A DNA stretch of 64,000 bases from Duganella sp. CF402 (GCF_900109645.1 NZ_FOBG01000001.1:1798001-1862000), one strand, 5' to 3'; numbered from the stretch's first letter, positions 15,014 through 25,523 are shown. Translations and numbers: made by a program. The notes: generated by a model not told the origin, from the letters alone.

Positions 15014-16774
15014 TTACTTGTTCTGGTAGCCGCCGTAGTATTTAACGGGGCTCCAGTCCGGCGCGACGTCCAGTTTGGCCGGCGCGTATTGCTGGTACGC
15101 CGGCGCCGCGTACACCACTTTGCCGTTGACGATGGTCAGGCTGGCTTCGAGGTTTTTGATTTTCTCCACATCCATCGTGAAGTAATCCTGCGGCAGGATC
15201 ACCAGGTCGGCGTACTGGCCCTTGGCCAGCGTGCCCTTGAGTTTTTCCTCGCCACTCATCCACGCGCTGCCTTGCGTCATCAGCTTGAGCGCCTGATAGC
15301 GGCTCAGCACATCCTTGTCCTGCCAGATCTTCAGGCCACCGGCGGTCTTGCCGCTCACCGCCCAGTAAATCGACGGCCACGGGCCATAGCTCGACACACG
15401 GGTGCCGTCAGTGCCGAGGCCGACCGGGATCTTCATCGCCAGCATCTTCTTAATCGGCGGCATCTGGCGGCTTTGTTCGCCGTAGCGCTTCCAGTACAGC
15501 TCGCCCTGGAAGTACATGCGGTCTTGCACCGCGATGCCGCCGCCCAGCGCTTTCACGCGCGCCAGCTGGCCGTCGGTGATGGTTTCGGCGTGGTCGAAGA
15601 ACCAGCGCAGGCCGTTGAGCGGCGTATCCTTGTTGACTTTTTCGATCACCGCCAGATCGCGGTCGATACTTTCGCCGTAGGTGGCGTGGATGCGGAACGG
15701 CCAACGGTTCTTGACCAGCAGGCGCAGCACCGGCTCCAGTTCGCTTTCCATGTGGGCCGGCATGTCGGGACGCGGCTCGAGGAAGTTTTCAAAGTCGGCC
15801 GCGCTCCACACCAGGTTCTCGCCACCGCCCTCGGTGTTGTAGCCGTTGGCATAGAACAGGTGGTCGTTCTTGTCCGGATGGGTTTGCTCCAGCCAGCGCT
15901 GGTAGTCTTCCAGTTCCTTGCCCGGCTTCTGCGCGAACAGGTAATAGGAGGTGCGCACCGTCAGCTTGCCGTTTTTCGCCAGCTCAAGGCTGACGGCGTA
16001 ATCGTCCGGATAGGCCTGGCCGCCGCCGCCGGCGTCGATGGCGCTGGTCAGGCCGAGGCGGTTGAGTTCGGTGTAGTACTGCTGGGTCGAGTTCAGCTGC
16101 TGCTCGCGCGGCAGCACGTTGGTCTTGGCCAGCGTGCCGTACAGGATGGCCGCATTGGGCTTGGCGATCAGCTTGCCGGTCGGCTTGCCGTCCGCGCCAA
16201 GCTCGACCACGCCATCCTTGAATTTGGTGTCGGCGCTGTAGCCGAGCGTGGCGATACCCTTCTGGTTCAGGAAGCCCAGGCCGTACAGGTAGAGGATGAA
16301 GACCGGCTTGTCCGGCACCGCTGCATTGATTTCTTCCAGCGTCGGCAGGCGTTTCTCTTCGAACTGGTATTCGTTCCAGCCGCCCACCACCTTCACCCAG
16401 GCGCCGTCCGGTGTGCGGGCGGCCTGCTCCTTCAGCATCTGCAAAGCTTGCTTGAGCGAGGTGACGCCGTCCCAGCGCAGTTCGGCGTTGTAGTTCAGGC
16501 CTTCGCGGATGATGTGCAGGTGCGAGTCGTTGAGGCCGGGGATCACGGTCTTGCCGGCGGCATCGATGACTTGCGTGGTGGCGGTCTTGCGCTTGAGGAT
16601 TTGGGCGTTCGTGCCCACGGCTTCGATCTTGCCGTCCTTGATGGCGAGGGCTTGCGCGAACGCGCCCTCTTTGGTCATGGTGGCGACCTTGCCGTTGGTG
16701 ATGATAAGGTCGGTCGCTTGCGCATAAGACGCGCAGGCGAAGGCCGCCGCGAACGCGAGCTGCTTCAATTTCAT
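15014..16774 (-). CDS. Secreted amidohydrolase family protein (YtcJ-like)
   Basis: 586 residues, starting at ATG 16774 with GGGAGT upstream and a signal peptide (MKLKQLAFAAAFACASYAQA), so periplasmic. The composite beta-sandwich and TIM-barrel fold of metal-dependent amidohydrolases is recognised by TVIPGLNDSHLHI (first metal-binding HxH), IHATYGESIDRD and FDHAETI (further His ligands) and GLGTDGTRVSSY (catalytic Asp). It belongs to the YtcJ-type group of exported amidohydrolases with unknown substrate, probably an N-acyl or cyclic amide. It lies downstream of yceI on the same strand but is separated from it by a terminator. Confidence 0.85.
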   Translation of the reverse strand: MKLKQLAFAAAFACASYAQATDLIITNGKVATMTKEGAFAQALAIKDGKIEAVGTNAQILKRKTATTQVIDAAGKTVIPGLNDSHLHIIREGLNYNAELRWDGVTSLKQALQMLKEQAARTPDGAWVKVVGGWNEYQFEEKRLPTLEEINAAVPDKPVFILYLYGLGFLNQKGIATLGYSADTKFKDGVVELGADGKPTGKLIAKPNAAILYGTLAKTNVLPREQQLNSTQQYYTELNRLGLTSAIDAGGGGQAYPDDYAVSLELAKNGKLTVRTSYYLFAQKPGKELEDYQRWLEQTHPDKNDHLFYANGYNTEGGGENLVWSAADFENFLEPRPDMPAHMESELEPVLRLLVKNRWPFRIHATYGESIDRDLAVIEKVNKDTPLNGLRWFFDHAETITDGQLARVKALGGGIAVQDRMYFQGELYWKRYGEQSRQMPPIKKMLAMKIPVGLGTDGTRVSSYGPWPSIYWAVSGKTAGGLKIWQDKDVLSRYQALKLMTQGSAWMSGEEKLKGTLAKGQYADLVILPQDYFTMDVEKIKNLEASLTIVNGKVVYAAPAYQQYAPAKLDVAPDWSPVKYYGGYQNK

Positions 16775-16783
16775 AACTACTCC

Positions 16784-16824
16784 CAAAAAATAAAAAGCCG
16801 GCGCCGTTGGGGAACAGCGCCGGC
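16784..16824 (-). terminator. Rho-independent terminator of yceI
   Basis: Perfect 8-bp stem GCCGGCGC/GCGCCGGC (16797-16804 and 16817-16824), followed on the minus strand by TTTTTATTTTTTG. It lies between yceI and the downstream amidohydrolase, so the two are separate transcripts or linked only by read-through. Confidence 0.85.
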
Positions 16825-16863
16825 AGCGTGTCAGAGAATTGAGGCCAGCCCAGTTCTCGTGAA

Positions 16864-17430
16864 TTAGTCTTTCAGCGCTTCGATGGCGAACGACAGGGTC
16901 ACGTCATCGCCCACGTGCGGCGCGTATTTGCCGGCGTTGAACTCGGTGCGCTTGATGGTGGCGGTGGCGTTGGCGCCGCAAGCCAGTTTCTTCATCATTG
17001 GGTGGTCCATGCACTGGAAGTGGGTGATGGTCAGGGTCACTGGCTTGGTCACGCCTTTCAGAGTCAGGTTGCCTTCCACGGTCGACGGCACATCGCCCTT
17101 GAAGTTGACCTTGGTCGACTTGTAGGTGATGGTCGGGAACTTGGCGGTGTCGAGGAAATCTTCGCCCTGGATGTGGCCATCGAACAGCTTGGAGCCGGTG
17201 TCCACCGATTTGGCGTCAATCGTCGCTTCCACCGAGCCGGTCTTGGCGGCACGGTCGATCGTGAACTTGGCGCTGGTGTTGTTGAAGCGGCTTTGCTGGG
17301 TCGAGTAGCCGAAGTGGCTGTAGCTGAAGCTCGAGAAGGTGTGGTTAGCGTCCGACGAGAAGCTTTCCGGCGCGGCGAAAGCGGTCAGGGAAACACCAGC
17401 GGCGAGCAGCAGGGCAACGATTTTTTTCAT
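16864..17430 (-). CDS. YceI-family periplasmic protein
   Basis: 188 residues with a clear signal peptide (MKKIVALLLAAGVSLTAFAAP). The mature part is the YceI lipocalin-like beta barrel, recognised by HTFSSFSYSHFGYSTQQSRF near the start, KTGSVEATIDAKSVDTGSKL, and EGNLTLKGVTKPVTLTI. YceI proteins bind isoprenoid or amide lipids and are induced by base or osmotic stress in E. coli; the ligand here is unknown. Upstream is a short palindrome around AATGATTATG (17467-17486) that could be a metal-regulator site, though the match is weak. A strong terminator follows the gene. Confidence 0.92.
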   Translation of the reverse strand: MKKIVALLLAAGVSLTAFAAPESFSSDANHTFSSFSYSHFGYSTQQSRFNNTSAKFTIDRAAKTGSVEATIDAKSVDTGSKLFDGHIQGEDFLDTAKFPTITYKSTKVNFKGDVPSTVEGNLTLKGVTKPVTLTITHFQCMDHPMMKKLACGANATATIKRTEFNAGKYAPHVGDDVTLSFAIEALKD

Positions 17431-17603
17431 TTAGTAACTCCAATGTGGTTGAACAGGATTGTTCTAGCGAGAATGATTATGCTCGCGACATTTAAAGTTG
17501 TAAAACGAAAAATTTACCGCTTTACTATCGATAAAATCGATCATTGCCGCATGCCGTTATGATAACCGTGCGATAGGAAAACGGCATCTGCCTTAAGGCG
17601 TGT

Positions 17604-17634
17604 GGCCGGCTTACCCAGCGGGGTGAGCCCGGCC
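17604..17634. other. Strong GC-rich hairpin without T tract
   Basis: GGCCGG-CTTACCC and GGGTGAG-CCCGGCC can pair almost completely around a 3-4 base loop, with one wobble and one bulge. It lies between the Rpn remnant and the yceI promoter. No T run follows on either strand, so it is not a standard terminator. It may be a relic of a mobile repeat. Confidence 0.35.
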
Positions 17635-17649
17635 AGCGGGCATGGCGGC

Positions 17650-18123
17650 TCAGGCCGGGCTGAGGACTTGCTTCAGTGTCTGCGCCTCCGGCAACGCATC
17701 GCCCCATGCTTCCAGCTGATCGAGGCTGGCTTTATCCAGCTTGCGCTGGGCAGCCTGCGATAGCGGCCCGAAGCGCCGGATCAGTTGGCGCCGCAACAGC
17801 GCGGCCGCGCCTTCCTTGCGGCCTTGTTCCAAACCTTGTTCCAAGCCTTGCTCAAGACCTTTCTTCAAGCCTGCTTCCTGCCCCTTCTTCCATCCTTTGT
17901 CGATGAATGATTGCTCTACTGGCCCGATCCACATCATCTTGCGCTCCTTCTCGAAACGATCGATAGCTCGCCAATAACGCTCTTGATGAGGTTGAGGCAA
18001 AGCCATCATCCAATTAATCACATTGAATAAAATTAGTATGCGCTTTTTGCGCCAGCCATGCTGATACAGTAGCTTGGTCAATTGCCACTTGGCTGCGTAC
18101 AGCGCGTCAGGGCAGCTTTCCAC
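17650..18123 (-). pseudogene. 5'-truncated Rpn-family (PD-(D/E)XK transposase-like nuclease) protein, DUF4351 end
   Basis: An open frame of 157 codons corresponding only to the C-terminal half of an Rpn/transposase-like protein. It runs from a helical segment (LILFNVINWMMALPQ, RYWRAIDRFEKERKMMW) through a Gly/Gln repeat (KKGLEQGLEQGLEQG) to the DUF4351-type end LLRRQLIRRFGPLSQAAQRK and QLEAWGDALPE. The nuclease domain that normally makes up the first 150 or so residues is missing; upstream is the ssu operon 3' end. A second, more damaged copy sits at 41.9-42.3 kb. Rpn proteins promote RecA-independent recombination in E. coli. It is probably non-functional here. Confidence 0.7.
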
Positions 18124-18209
18124 GGCGAGTCATAACGGGCGTACGGGGCGGGATTGGGCATCCCGCCAGTCTACGGACTCACCGGCATACGCCTTTGCGA
18201 TAATCCAAA

Positions 18210-19022
18210 CTATGCCGCGATTGCGGTCTCGGTTTGGTTGAGGATGCGCGACAGCAGGCGTTGTTCCAAGGCGGCGAAGGCGGCGTTGCCACGTGCACTG
18301 GCGCGCGGGCGCGGCAGGTCGACTTGCAGGTCGAGCGTGATGCGGCCGTCTTCGATCAGCACCACGCGGTCGGCCAGGGCCAGCGCTTCCTGCACGTCGT
18401 GCGTGACCAGCACGGCGGTGAAGCCGCGCGCCAGCCACAGTGATTCGATCAGCTGCTGCATCTCGATGCGGGTCAGCGCATCGAGCGCACCGAGCGGCTC
18501 GTCGAGCAGCAGCAACTGCGGCTCATGCAGCAGCGCGCGCGCCAGGGCCACGCGCTGGCGCTGCCCGCCCGACAGCTCCGACGGCCAATCGTTGGCGCGT
18601 TCGGCCAGCCCCACCGTGGCCAGCGTGGCCGCCGCCGCGTTCAGCGAATGCGGCAAGCCGATCGCCACGTTCTCCAGCACCGACTTCCACGGCAGCAGGC
18701 GCGCTTCCTGGAACATGATGCGGATGCTGGCCGCGATACTGCCCTTGCCCACTGCGATGCTGCCCCGGTCCGCCGTCTCCAGTCCCGCAATCGCGCGCAA
18801 CAGCGTGCTCTTGCCGCAGCCGCTGCGACCAACGATGGCGACAAACTCGCCGGCCTTCAGCTCCAGCTGCACGTCGTTCAGGACTTGCCGCGTGCCGAAC
18901 GATTTGCTGACCTGGTCCAGTTCCAGCGACACGCCCTGGCGGCGCGGCGGCTGCGACGCGGTCCACGTGGCGTCCTCGCGCGGCAACGCGCCGGTATCGA
19001 ATAAAGCGGTTGATACGAACAT
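18210..19022 (-). CDS. ssuB: Aliphatic sulfonate ABC transporter, ATP-binding subunit
   Basis: 270-residue ATPase of the nitrate/sulfonate/taurine ABC family. Walker A is [16 protein letters not shown], the signature [16 protein letters not shown] and Walker [13 protein letters not shown], followed by the switch His in [10 protein letters not shown]. It powers import of alkanesulfonates through SsuC. It is the last gene of ssuEADCB, read on the minus strand, with 9 bp between ssuC and its start. In other proteobacteria this operon is switched on under sulfate limitation by LysR regulators (Cbl, CysB or SsuR). The order and all five members are as in E. coli. Confidence 0.95.
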   Translation of the reverse strand: MFVSTALFDTGALPREDATWTASQPPRRQGVSLELDQVSKSFGTRQVLNDVQLELKAGEFVAIVGRSGCGKSTLLRAIAGLETADRGSIAVGKGSIAASIRIMFQEARLLPWKSVLENVAIGLPHSLNAAAATLATVGLAERANDWPSELSGGQRQRVALARALLHEPQLLLLDEPLGALDALTRIEMQQLIESLWLARGFTAVLVTHDVQEALALADRVVLIEDGRITLDLQVDLPRPRASARGNAAFAALEQRLLSRILNQTETAIAA

Positions 19023-19031
19023 GCGATCTCC

Positions 19032-19802
19032 TTAACGGTATGCGGGATTCCAGCGCAGGAAATGCTTCTCCATCGCGCGCGACACCAAATCAGCCAGCTT
19101 GCCCAGTATTGCGTACAGCAGGATCCCGACCAGCACCACGTCGGTCTGCAAAAACTCGCGCGCATTCATGGTCATGTAGCCGATGCCCGCTTGTGCCGAA
19201 ATCGTCTCGGCCACAATCAGCAGCACCCACACGAGGCCCAGCGAGAAGCGCACACCCACAAGGATCGACGGCAGCGCCGCCGGCAGGATCACGTCGCGGT
19301 ACAGCGGCCAGCCGGACAAGCCATAGCTGCGCGCCATCTCGATCAGGCCCTGGTCGGCCGAGCGGATGCCGTGGAAGGTGTTCAGGTACACCGGGAAGAA
19401 CACACCCACCGCCAGCAGGAACAGCTTGGCCGTTTCGTCGATGCCGAACCACAGGATCACCAGCGGAATCAGCGCCAGCGCCGGGATGTTGCGGATCATT
19501 TGCAGCGTGGTGTCGAGCAGCGTTTCGGCGCGGCGGAAACTGCCGGTCAGCAGTCCAAGCAGCAGGCCAAGGCCCGCACCGATAGCGAAACCGCTGGCCG
19601 CGCGCCACAAGCTGGTACGCAAATGCACCCACAGCTCGCCGGAGACAGCCAGCGCCCAGAAGGCTTTCGCCACCGCCCACGGTTCGGGCAAGATGCGGCT
19701 CGACAGCCAACCCAGTTGCGACGACGCTTGCCACACCACGATCAGCAGCACCGGCAGCACCCACGGCGTCCACGCGCTCTCGCGTGCTTTCGGTTTGCTC
19801 AT
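19032..19802 (-). CDS. ssuC: Aliphatic sulfonate ABC transporter, permease subunit
   Basis: 256-residue inner-membrane permease with six predicted helices and the cytoplasmic EAA loop (AVGVFFPVYLNTFHGIRSAD then MARSYGLSGWPLYRDVILPAALPS), which docks on SsuB. It belongs to the BPD_transp_1 group of SsuC/TauC/NrtB. It is separated from ssuD by one base, so translation is coupled. The N-terminal MSKPKARESAW stretch is short and basic, as usual. It imports sulfonates delivered by SsuA. Confidence 0.95.
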   Translation of the reverse strand: MSKPKARESAWTPWVLPVLLIVVWQASSQLGWLSSRILPEPWAVAKAFWALAVSGELWVHLRTSLWRAASGFAIGAGLGLLLGLLTGSFRRAETLLDTTLQMIRNIPALALIPLVILWFGIDETAKLFLLAVGVFFPVYLNTFHGIRSADQGLIEMARSYGLSGWPLYRDVILPAALPSILVGVRFSLGLVWVLLIVAETISAQAGIGYMTMNAREFLQTDVVLVGILLYAILGKLADLVSRAMEKHFLRWNPAYR

Positions 19803-19803
19803 C

Positions 19804-20955
19804 TTATGCCGCCTTCTTGCTCGGCACGATGTCGCTGGCCATGATCTCGCCGAATGGGCCGGTCAGCGACTGCTCGCCGTGGTCCTTGCCCTTGCCCAGC
19901 AGCGGGAACACCAGCTCCGCGAAGCGGTACGACTCTTCCAGATGCGGGTAGCCCGAGAAGATGAAGGTCTCGATGCCGAGATCCGCATACTCCTTGATGC
20001 GCGCCGCCACGGTTTCGGGGTCGCCCACCAGCGCGGTCCCGGCGCCACCACGCACCAGTCCCACGCCGGCCCAGAGGTTGGGCGATACTTCCAGCTTGTC
20101 GCGACGGCCACCGTGCAGGGCCGCCATGCGCTGCTGTCCAACGGAATCCATTTTGGCGAATGCCGCCTGCGCCTTGGAGATGGTTTCATCGTCCAGGTGC
20201 GAGATCAATTCATCGGCGGCGCGCCACGCTTCCTCATTCGTCTCGCGCACGATCACGTGCAGGCGGATGCCGAATTTCACCTTGCGGCCATGCTTGGCGG
20301 CGCGGGCGCGGATGTCGTCCAGCTTTGCCGCCACCGCCGCCGGCGGTTCGCCCCAGGTCAGGTACACGTCCATCTGCTCCGCAGCCAGTTCGTGCGCCGG
20401 TTCGGACGAACCGCCAAAGTACAAGGGCGGATATGGCTTCTGTACCGGCGGATACAGCGTCTTCGCACCCTTGACCTGAATATGTTTGCCCTCGAAATCG
20501 TAGCCCTTGTCGCCGCCCTCCCCGGCCAGCGAGGCGCGCCAGACGCGGATGAATTCATCCGAAATTTCGTAGCGCTTGGCGTGGTCGGCAAACAGGCCGT
20601 CCGCTTCCAGCTCGCCTTGATCGCCGCCTGTGACGACGTTGATCAGCAGGCGGCCGTTCGACAAACGGTCGAAGGTCGACGCCATGCGAACGGCCAGGCC
20701 CGGCGTGGTCAGGCCGGGACGGATCGCCACCAGGAACTTGAGCTTTTGCGTCACGTGGATCAGCGACGACGCCACCACCCACGCATCTTCGCAGGAGCGG
20801 CCGGTCGGCAGCAGCACGCCGTCGTAGCCCAGCGTATCGGCGGCCACCGCCACCTGTTTCAGATAGTTGGCGTCGATCGGGCGCGCGCCCTTCGAGGTGC
20901 CGAGATAGCGGCTGTCGCCGTGGGTCGGGATAAACCAGAACAGATTGAGAGACAT
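19804..20955 (-). CDS. ssuD: FMNH2-dependent alkanesulfonate monooxygenase
   Basis: 383-residue cytoplasmic monooxygenase of the bacterial luciferase-like TIM-barrel family. It cleaves the C-S bond of alkanesulfonates with FMNH2 and O2, releasing sulfite and an aldehyde. Typical SsuD sequence is seen at the start ([18 protein letters not shown]), at [36 protein letters not shown], and the C-terminal [20 protein letters not shown]. Length equals E. coli SsuD. Reduced flavin is supplied by SsuE, encoded two genes upstream in the same operon. Confidence 0.96.
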   Translation of the reverse strand: MSLNLFWFIPTHGDSRYLGTSKGARPIDANYLKQVAVAADTLGYDGVLLPTGRSCEDAWVVASSLIHVTQKLKFLVAIRPGLTTPGLAVRMASTFDRLSNGRLLINVVTGGDQGELEADGLFADHAKRYEISDEFIRVWRASLAGEGGDKGYDFEGKHIQVKGAKTLYPPVQKPYPPLYFGGSSEPAHELAAEQMDVYLTWGEPPAAVAAKLDDIRARAAKHGRKVKFGIRLHVIVRETNEEAWRAADELISHLDDETISKAQAAFAKMDSVGQQRMAALHGGRRDKLEVSPNLWAGVGLVRGGAGTALVGDPETVAARIKEYADLGIETFIFSGYPHLEESYRFAELVFPLLGKGKDHGEQSLTGPFGEIMASDIVPSKKAA

Positions 20956-20964
20956 GGTGATTCC

Positions 20965-21951
20965 TTATTGCGCCGCCAGCTTTTGCGCCGGCAACTGTGC
21001 ATCCTTGACGACGATAGGCTTGGGTATCAGTTTCAGATTGGCGAAGGTGTCGGCCAGTTTCTGCTGCTGTTCCAGCACATCGGCGGTGATCGGCTTGACG
21101 CCGTAGCTGTAGCGCGAGGCGGCCAGCGCCACCACGTCCACATCGAGGCCGGTTTGCGCCGACAGGATCTGCGCCACGTCCTTCGGATTCTTCGCGCCCC
21201 AGTCGTCGACCTTGGCGATTTCTTCCAGCACGATGCGCACGATGTCGGCGTTCTTCTCCGCATACGGACGCGCGGCCAGATAGAACTGGTGGTTGGCCAC
21301 CAGCCCTTTGCCATCGGCCAGCACGCGGGCGCTCAACTGCTTCTCGGCGGCGGCCAGGAATGGGTCCCAGATCACCCATGCATCCACCGCACCGCGTTCA
21401 AACGCCGCGCGCGCATCGGCCGGCGGCAGATAGATCACCTCGATATCCTTGTAGCCGAGGCCCGCTTTTTCCAGCGCCTTCACCAGCAGGTAGTGCACAT
21501 TGGAGCCCTTGTTCAGCGCGACCTTCTTGCCCTTCAGGTCCGCCACGCCGCGCAGCTTGGAATCCTTGGGCACGACGATCGCCTCGCTGCCCGGCGACGG
21601 CGGCTCGTTGCCGACATAAACCAGATTGGCGCCGGCCGCCTGCGCAAAGACAGGCGGCGCTTCGCCCACGGTGCCGAAATCCACGCTGCCGACGTTCAAA
21701 CCTTCCAGCAGCTGCGGGCCGGCCGGGAACTCGGTCCACTTGACCGTGACGTTGCGCTGCGCAAGGCGCTGCTCCAGCGTGCCTCGCCCTTTCAGCAGCG
21801 TCAGCGTGCCGTATTTCTGGTAGCCGATGCGGACTTCCTGCTTGGCCGGCGTCTGTGCGTTGGCTTGTCCGCCGCTGGCGGCCATCACGCCCGCCGCGAA
21901 CAGCAAGCCCAAAGTGTGGCGGCGTGCCGCGCGTTTCTGATCGATGCTCAT
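20965..21951 (-). CDS. ssuA: Aliphatic sulfonate-binding periplasmic protein
   Basis: 328 residues from ATG 21951, which has AAGGAG upstream; the open frame continues 16 codons further without a ribosome binding site. The N-terminus is an arginine-containing signal (MSIDQKRAARRHTLGLLFAA), similar to a long Sec or a weak Tat signal, so periplasmic. The fold is the NMT1/THI5-like binding protein, with IGYQKYGTLTLLKGRGTLE at the ligand cleft and NKGSNVHYLLVKALEKAGL, both typical of SsuA. It delivers sulfonates to SsuCB and lies between ssuE and ssuD. Confidence 0.95.
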   Translation of the reverse strand: MSIDQKRAARRHTLGLLFAAGVMAASGGQANAQTPAKQEVRIGYQKYGTLTLLKGRGTLEQRLAQRNVTVKWTEFPAGPQLLEGLNVGSVDFGTVGEAPPVFAQAAGANLVYVGNEPPSPGSEAIVVPKDSKLRGVADLKGKKVALNKGSNVHYLLVKALEKAGLGYKDIEVIYLPPADARAAFERGAVDAWVIWDPFLAAAEKQLSARVLADGKGLVANHQFYLAARPYAEKNADIVRIVLEEIAKVDDWGAKNPKDVAQILSAQTGLDVDVVALAASRYSYGVKPITADVLEQQQKLADTFANLKLIPKPIVVKDAQLPAQKLAAQ

Positions 21952-21961
21952 CTTGTTCTCC

Positions 21962-22549
21962 TTATCGTGCCAGTCGCACTGGCTGAGCGTTGGTGACAAA
22001 TACTTGTTCCGGTTCGCGGCGCAGTGCGTTCAACGCCGCCGACAGCGCGTCGACGCCGGCCTGCACGCGCCAGGCGACGGCAGGGTCCACGGTCAGGCCG
22101 CTGACGTCACTCCACGACAGCTGCTGCGAGGTGGCGTAGATACTGGTGAATACCTGACGCGCGTCCAGCGCTTGCAGCACCGGGCGCAGCGCATAGTCCA
22201 GCGCCAGCATGTGCGACTGGCTGCCGCCGGTGGCCAGAGGCAGCACCAGCTTGTCCTTCAAGCCGTCTTGCGGCAGCAGGTCGAGGAAGGCTTTCAGGAT
22301 GCCGGTGTAGGACGCCTTGTATATAGGCGTGGCGATCACGATGGCGTCCGCTGCGGCCACGGCATCGACCGCACGCTTGAGCGCCAGGTCGGCGAAGTCC
22401 GCATGCAGCAGCGCTTTCGCCGGCAGGTCGCGTACATTCAGCTTGCTCTGACGATGGCCCAGCGCGGCCAGTTTGTCGCCGACGTGGTCCAGCAACCGGC
22501 CGGTGCTGGAAGGTGCTGCGGGGCTTCCGCCGAGTAGAAGAATGCTCAT
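21962..22549 (-). CDS. ssuE: NAD(P)H-dependent FMN reductase of the ssu system
   Basis: 195-residue flavodoxin-fold reductase that supplies FMNH2 to SsuD. The phosphate-binding loop is ILLLGGSPAAPSSTGRLL and the central IVIATPIYKASYTGILKAFLDLLPQ is the SsuE dimer/flavin segment. It is the first gene of the operon; the ATG follows AGGGGACAG, and the divergent monooxygenase starts 195 bp away. Promoter and operator repeats in that gap are listed separately. Confidence 0.95.
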   Translation of the reverse strand: MSILLLGGSPAAPSSTGRLLDHVGDKLAALGHRQSKLNVRDLPAKALLHADFADLALKRAVDAVAAADAIVIATPIYKASYTGILKAFLDLLPQDGLKDKLVLPLATGGSQSHMLALDYALRPVLQALDARQVFTSIYATSQQLSWSDVSGLTVDPAVAWRVQAGVDALSAALNALRREPEQVFVTNAQPVRLAR

Positions 22550-22601
22550 GGTCTGTCCCCTGTTTCGTATGGTGGCGCCAGATTAAAGCCGTCCGTTTGA
22601 A

Positions 22602-22629
22602 ATCAAAACGAATAGTTTTACGTTTTGAT
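22602..22629. promoter_or_regulatory. Inverted repeat ATCAAAACG-N10-CGTTTTGAT between ssuE and the divergent monooxygenase
   Basis: Two perfect 9-bp arms at 22602-22610 and 22621-22629. The position, about 55-80 bp upstream of ssuE in an AT-rich divergent intergenic region, is where a LysR-type sulfur regulator (CysB, Cbl or SsuR class) would bind. No regulator gene is adjacent, so the binding protein is inferred. Confidence 0.45.
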
Positions 22630-22662
22630 ATGCGAAAAGCGAAGCATGATTTTTCCGCATAT
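22628..22662. promoter_or_regulatory. Second inverted repeat ATATGCG-N21-CGCATAT
   Basis: Perfect 7-bp arms at 22628-22634 and 22656-22662, partly overlapping the first inverted repeat. The region in between contains AT-rich tracts (GATTTTTCC). It could be a second regulator site or part of the promoter for the sfnB-like gene that starts at 22744. Confidence 0.35.
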
Positions 22663-22743
22663 GAAAAGCCGGAATTCTTCGTGTACTGCGTTTGGGGCCG
22701 GATGCAATACTAAAAACACCGATACCAAGACCACGGACATACC

Positions 22744-23939
22744 ATGTCTCAAGCACTACTCAAAGCGGCGCACGACCGTGCCCGCGAACCGCTGCAAGTC
22801 GCGGCCGAACTGGCGCAGCGGCTGGCCGCCACCGCCAACGTCCGCGACCAGGCCGGCGGCCACGCAGCGCAGGAACGCGAATGGATCCGCGAATCCGGCC
22901 TGCTCACCTTGTCCATCCCCACCGCATACGGCGGACAGGGCGCGGACTGGCCGACCGTCTATCAAGTGATCCGCATACTGGCCCGCGCCGACAGCGCGCT
23001 GGCGCACATCTTCGGCTTCCATCACCTGCAACTGGCGGGCATACAGCTGTACGGCAGCGCCCAGCAGCAGCGCCGCTTCCTGACGCAGACGGTGGAACAG
23101 AATCTTTTCTGGGGCAACGCCCTTAACCCGCTCGACAAGCGCACCATTGCCAGCGATGCGGACTACGGCTTCCAGCTCGATGGCGTGAAGAGTTTTTCTT
23201 CCGGCTCGGTGGGCTCGGACTGGCTCACCATCTCGGCCTGGCACGAGGCCACGCAGAGCGCCCTGATCGGCGTGGTGCCGACGCGCCAGCACGGCGTGGC
23301 GGTGCAGGCGGACTGGGATGCCTTCGGCCAGAAGCAGACCGACAGCGGCAATGTGCACTTCAATCAGGTGTCGTTGCCGTCGACGCAGGTGCTGCAAGCG
23401 CCGGGCGCCAAGCCGACCGCACAAGCGACGCTGCGCTCGCAGGTGGCGCAGCTGATCATGGCCAATCTCTATCTCGGCATCGGCGAAGGTGCGTTCGAGG
23501 CGGCGCGGCATTATCTGGCGCATGAGGCGCGGCCGTGGTTCGCGTCCGGCGCGGCGTCGGCCGGCGCCGATCCGCTGGTGCAGCATCGCTTCGGCCAGTT
23601 GTGGCTCAAGCTGCGCCCTGCCGCCGTGCTGGCCGACCAGGCGGCGCAAGAGCTGGAGCGCTTGTTCCGTCTCGGCGCCGCCGTCACCGCGCAGCAGCGC
23701 GGCGAGCTGGCGATATCCGTGGCCGAAGCCAAGGTGCTGGCGCATCAGGCAGGCGTGGATGTCAGTAACGAGATCTTCGAACTGACGGGCGCGCGCTCGA
23801 CCTCTGCCAAATTCGGCTTCGACCGCTACTGGCGCAACGTGCGCGTGCATACCTTGCACGACCCGGTCGACTACAAAATCCGCGACCTCGGACGCTATGC
23901 GCTCGACGGCACGCTGCCTGAACCTACTGCTTATTCGTG

Positions 23940-23940
<1 letters not shown>
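22744..23940 (+). CDS. SfnB/DszC-type acyl-CoA-dehydrogenase-fold flavin monooxygenase
   Basis: 398 residues of the acyl-CoA dehydrogenase fold, in the branch of FMNH2-dependent monooxygenases (SfnB, DszC) rather than true dehydrogenases. Visible pieces are the N-terminal helical domain (QEREWIRESGLLTLSIPTAYGG), the beta domain (FFWGNALNPLD-like and FQLDGVKSFSSGSVGSDWLT) and the C-terminal four-helix bundle ending VDVSNEIFELTGARSTSAKFG. Such enzymes oxidise dimethyl sulfone, thiophenes or similar organosulfur compounds. It opens a plus-strand transcript with metN, metI, metQ and a second monooxygenase; the next start overlaps its stop by one base. Confidence 0.85.
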
Positions 23941-24819
<879 letters not shown>

Positions 24820-24827
<8 letters not shown>

Positions 24828-25512
24828 ACTCATCTCCTCGCTGGCCGTGTCGGCTGGCGCCATCTATGCCATGCTGCCTGAAATGTGGGAAGCGCTCGGA
24901 CAGACGCTGCTCATGCTCGCCATCGGCCTGTCGGCCGCAGTGCTGATCGGCGGCCCGCTCGGCATCGTGCTGTTCCTGGTCGCCGACGGCCAGTCGCTGC
25001 AAAACCGCCCTGCCGCGCTGGTCCTCGGCTGGCTGGTGAACACCGTGCGCTCGTTCCCGTTCATCATCCTGCTGGTGGCGCTGGTGCCGCTGACGCGCGT
25101 GATTGCCGGCACCTCCATCGGTCCGCTGGCCGCCGCCGTGCCGCTGTCGTTCGCCGCCGTCCCCTACTTCGCGCGGCTGGTCGAGCAAAACCTGCGCGAA
25201 GTGCCGCGCGGCGTGATCGAAGCTGCCCACGCAATGGGTGCATCGGAACTGCAAATCATCCTGCGCGTGCTGCTGGTGGAAGCCCGTTCCGGCCTGGTGC
25301 TGGCGTTGACCGTGCTGTCGATCAGCTTCCTGTCCTACTCCGCCGTGGCCGGCGTGGTGGGCGGCGGCGGCATCGGCGACCTCGCCATCCGCTACGGCTA
25401 CTACCGCTTCGAAACCGACATTATGGTCGCCACCGTGGCCGTGTTGATCCTGCTGGTGCAACTTATCCAGTTCACCGGCAACCGCATCGCAAAACGCATC
25501 GATAAACGATAA
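24820..25512 (+). CDS. Methionine-type ABC importer permease
   Basis: 230-residue inner-membrane permease of the MetI family with five to six helices and an EAA loop (VIEAAHAMGASELQIILRV). It overlaps the ATPase gene by 8 bp and is followed 11 bp later by the binding-protein gene. Together they form a D-methionine-type importer. Given the surrounding monooxygenases and ssu genes the transported compound is probably an organosulfur compound, not necessarily methionine; that is inference. Confidence 0.9.
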
Positions 25513-25523
25513 AAGGAATTACC

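Noticed and set aside
15089..16867. Open frame of 592 codons on the plus strand across the amidohydrolase
   Set aside because: Shadow of the amidohydrolase gene, which has a signal peptide, metal ligands and a ribosome binding site.
17467..17486. Fur box upstream of yceI
   Set aside because: GCGAG-AATGATTATG-CTCGC is a palindrome but matches the Fur consensus poorly.
17821..17880. Short tandem repeats on the minus strand resembling a CRISPR or VNTR
   Set aside because: The CAAG-rich units encode the GLEQGLEQG repeat of the Rpn remnant; there are no spacers.
19366..21996. Open frame of 876 codons on the plus strand, antisense to ssuC, ssuD and ssuA
   Set aside because: Its length comes from the high GC at third codon positions of the genes on the other strand; the translation is Arg/His/Gln-rich with no domain.
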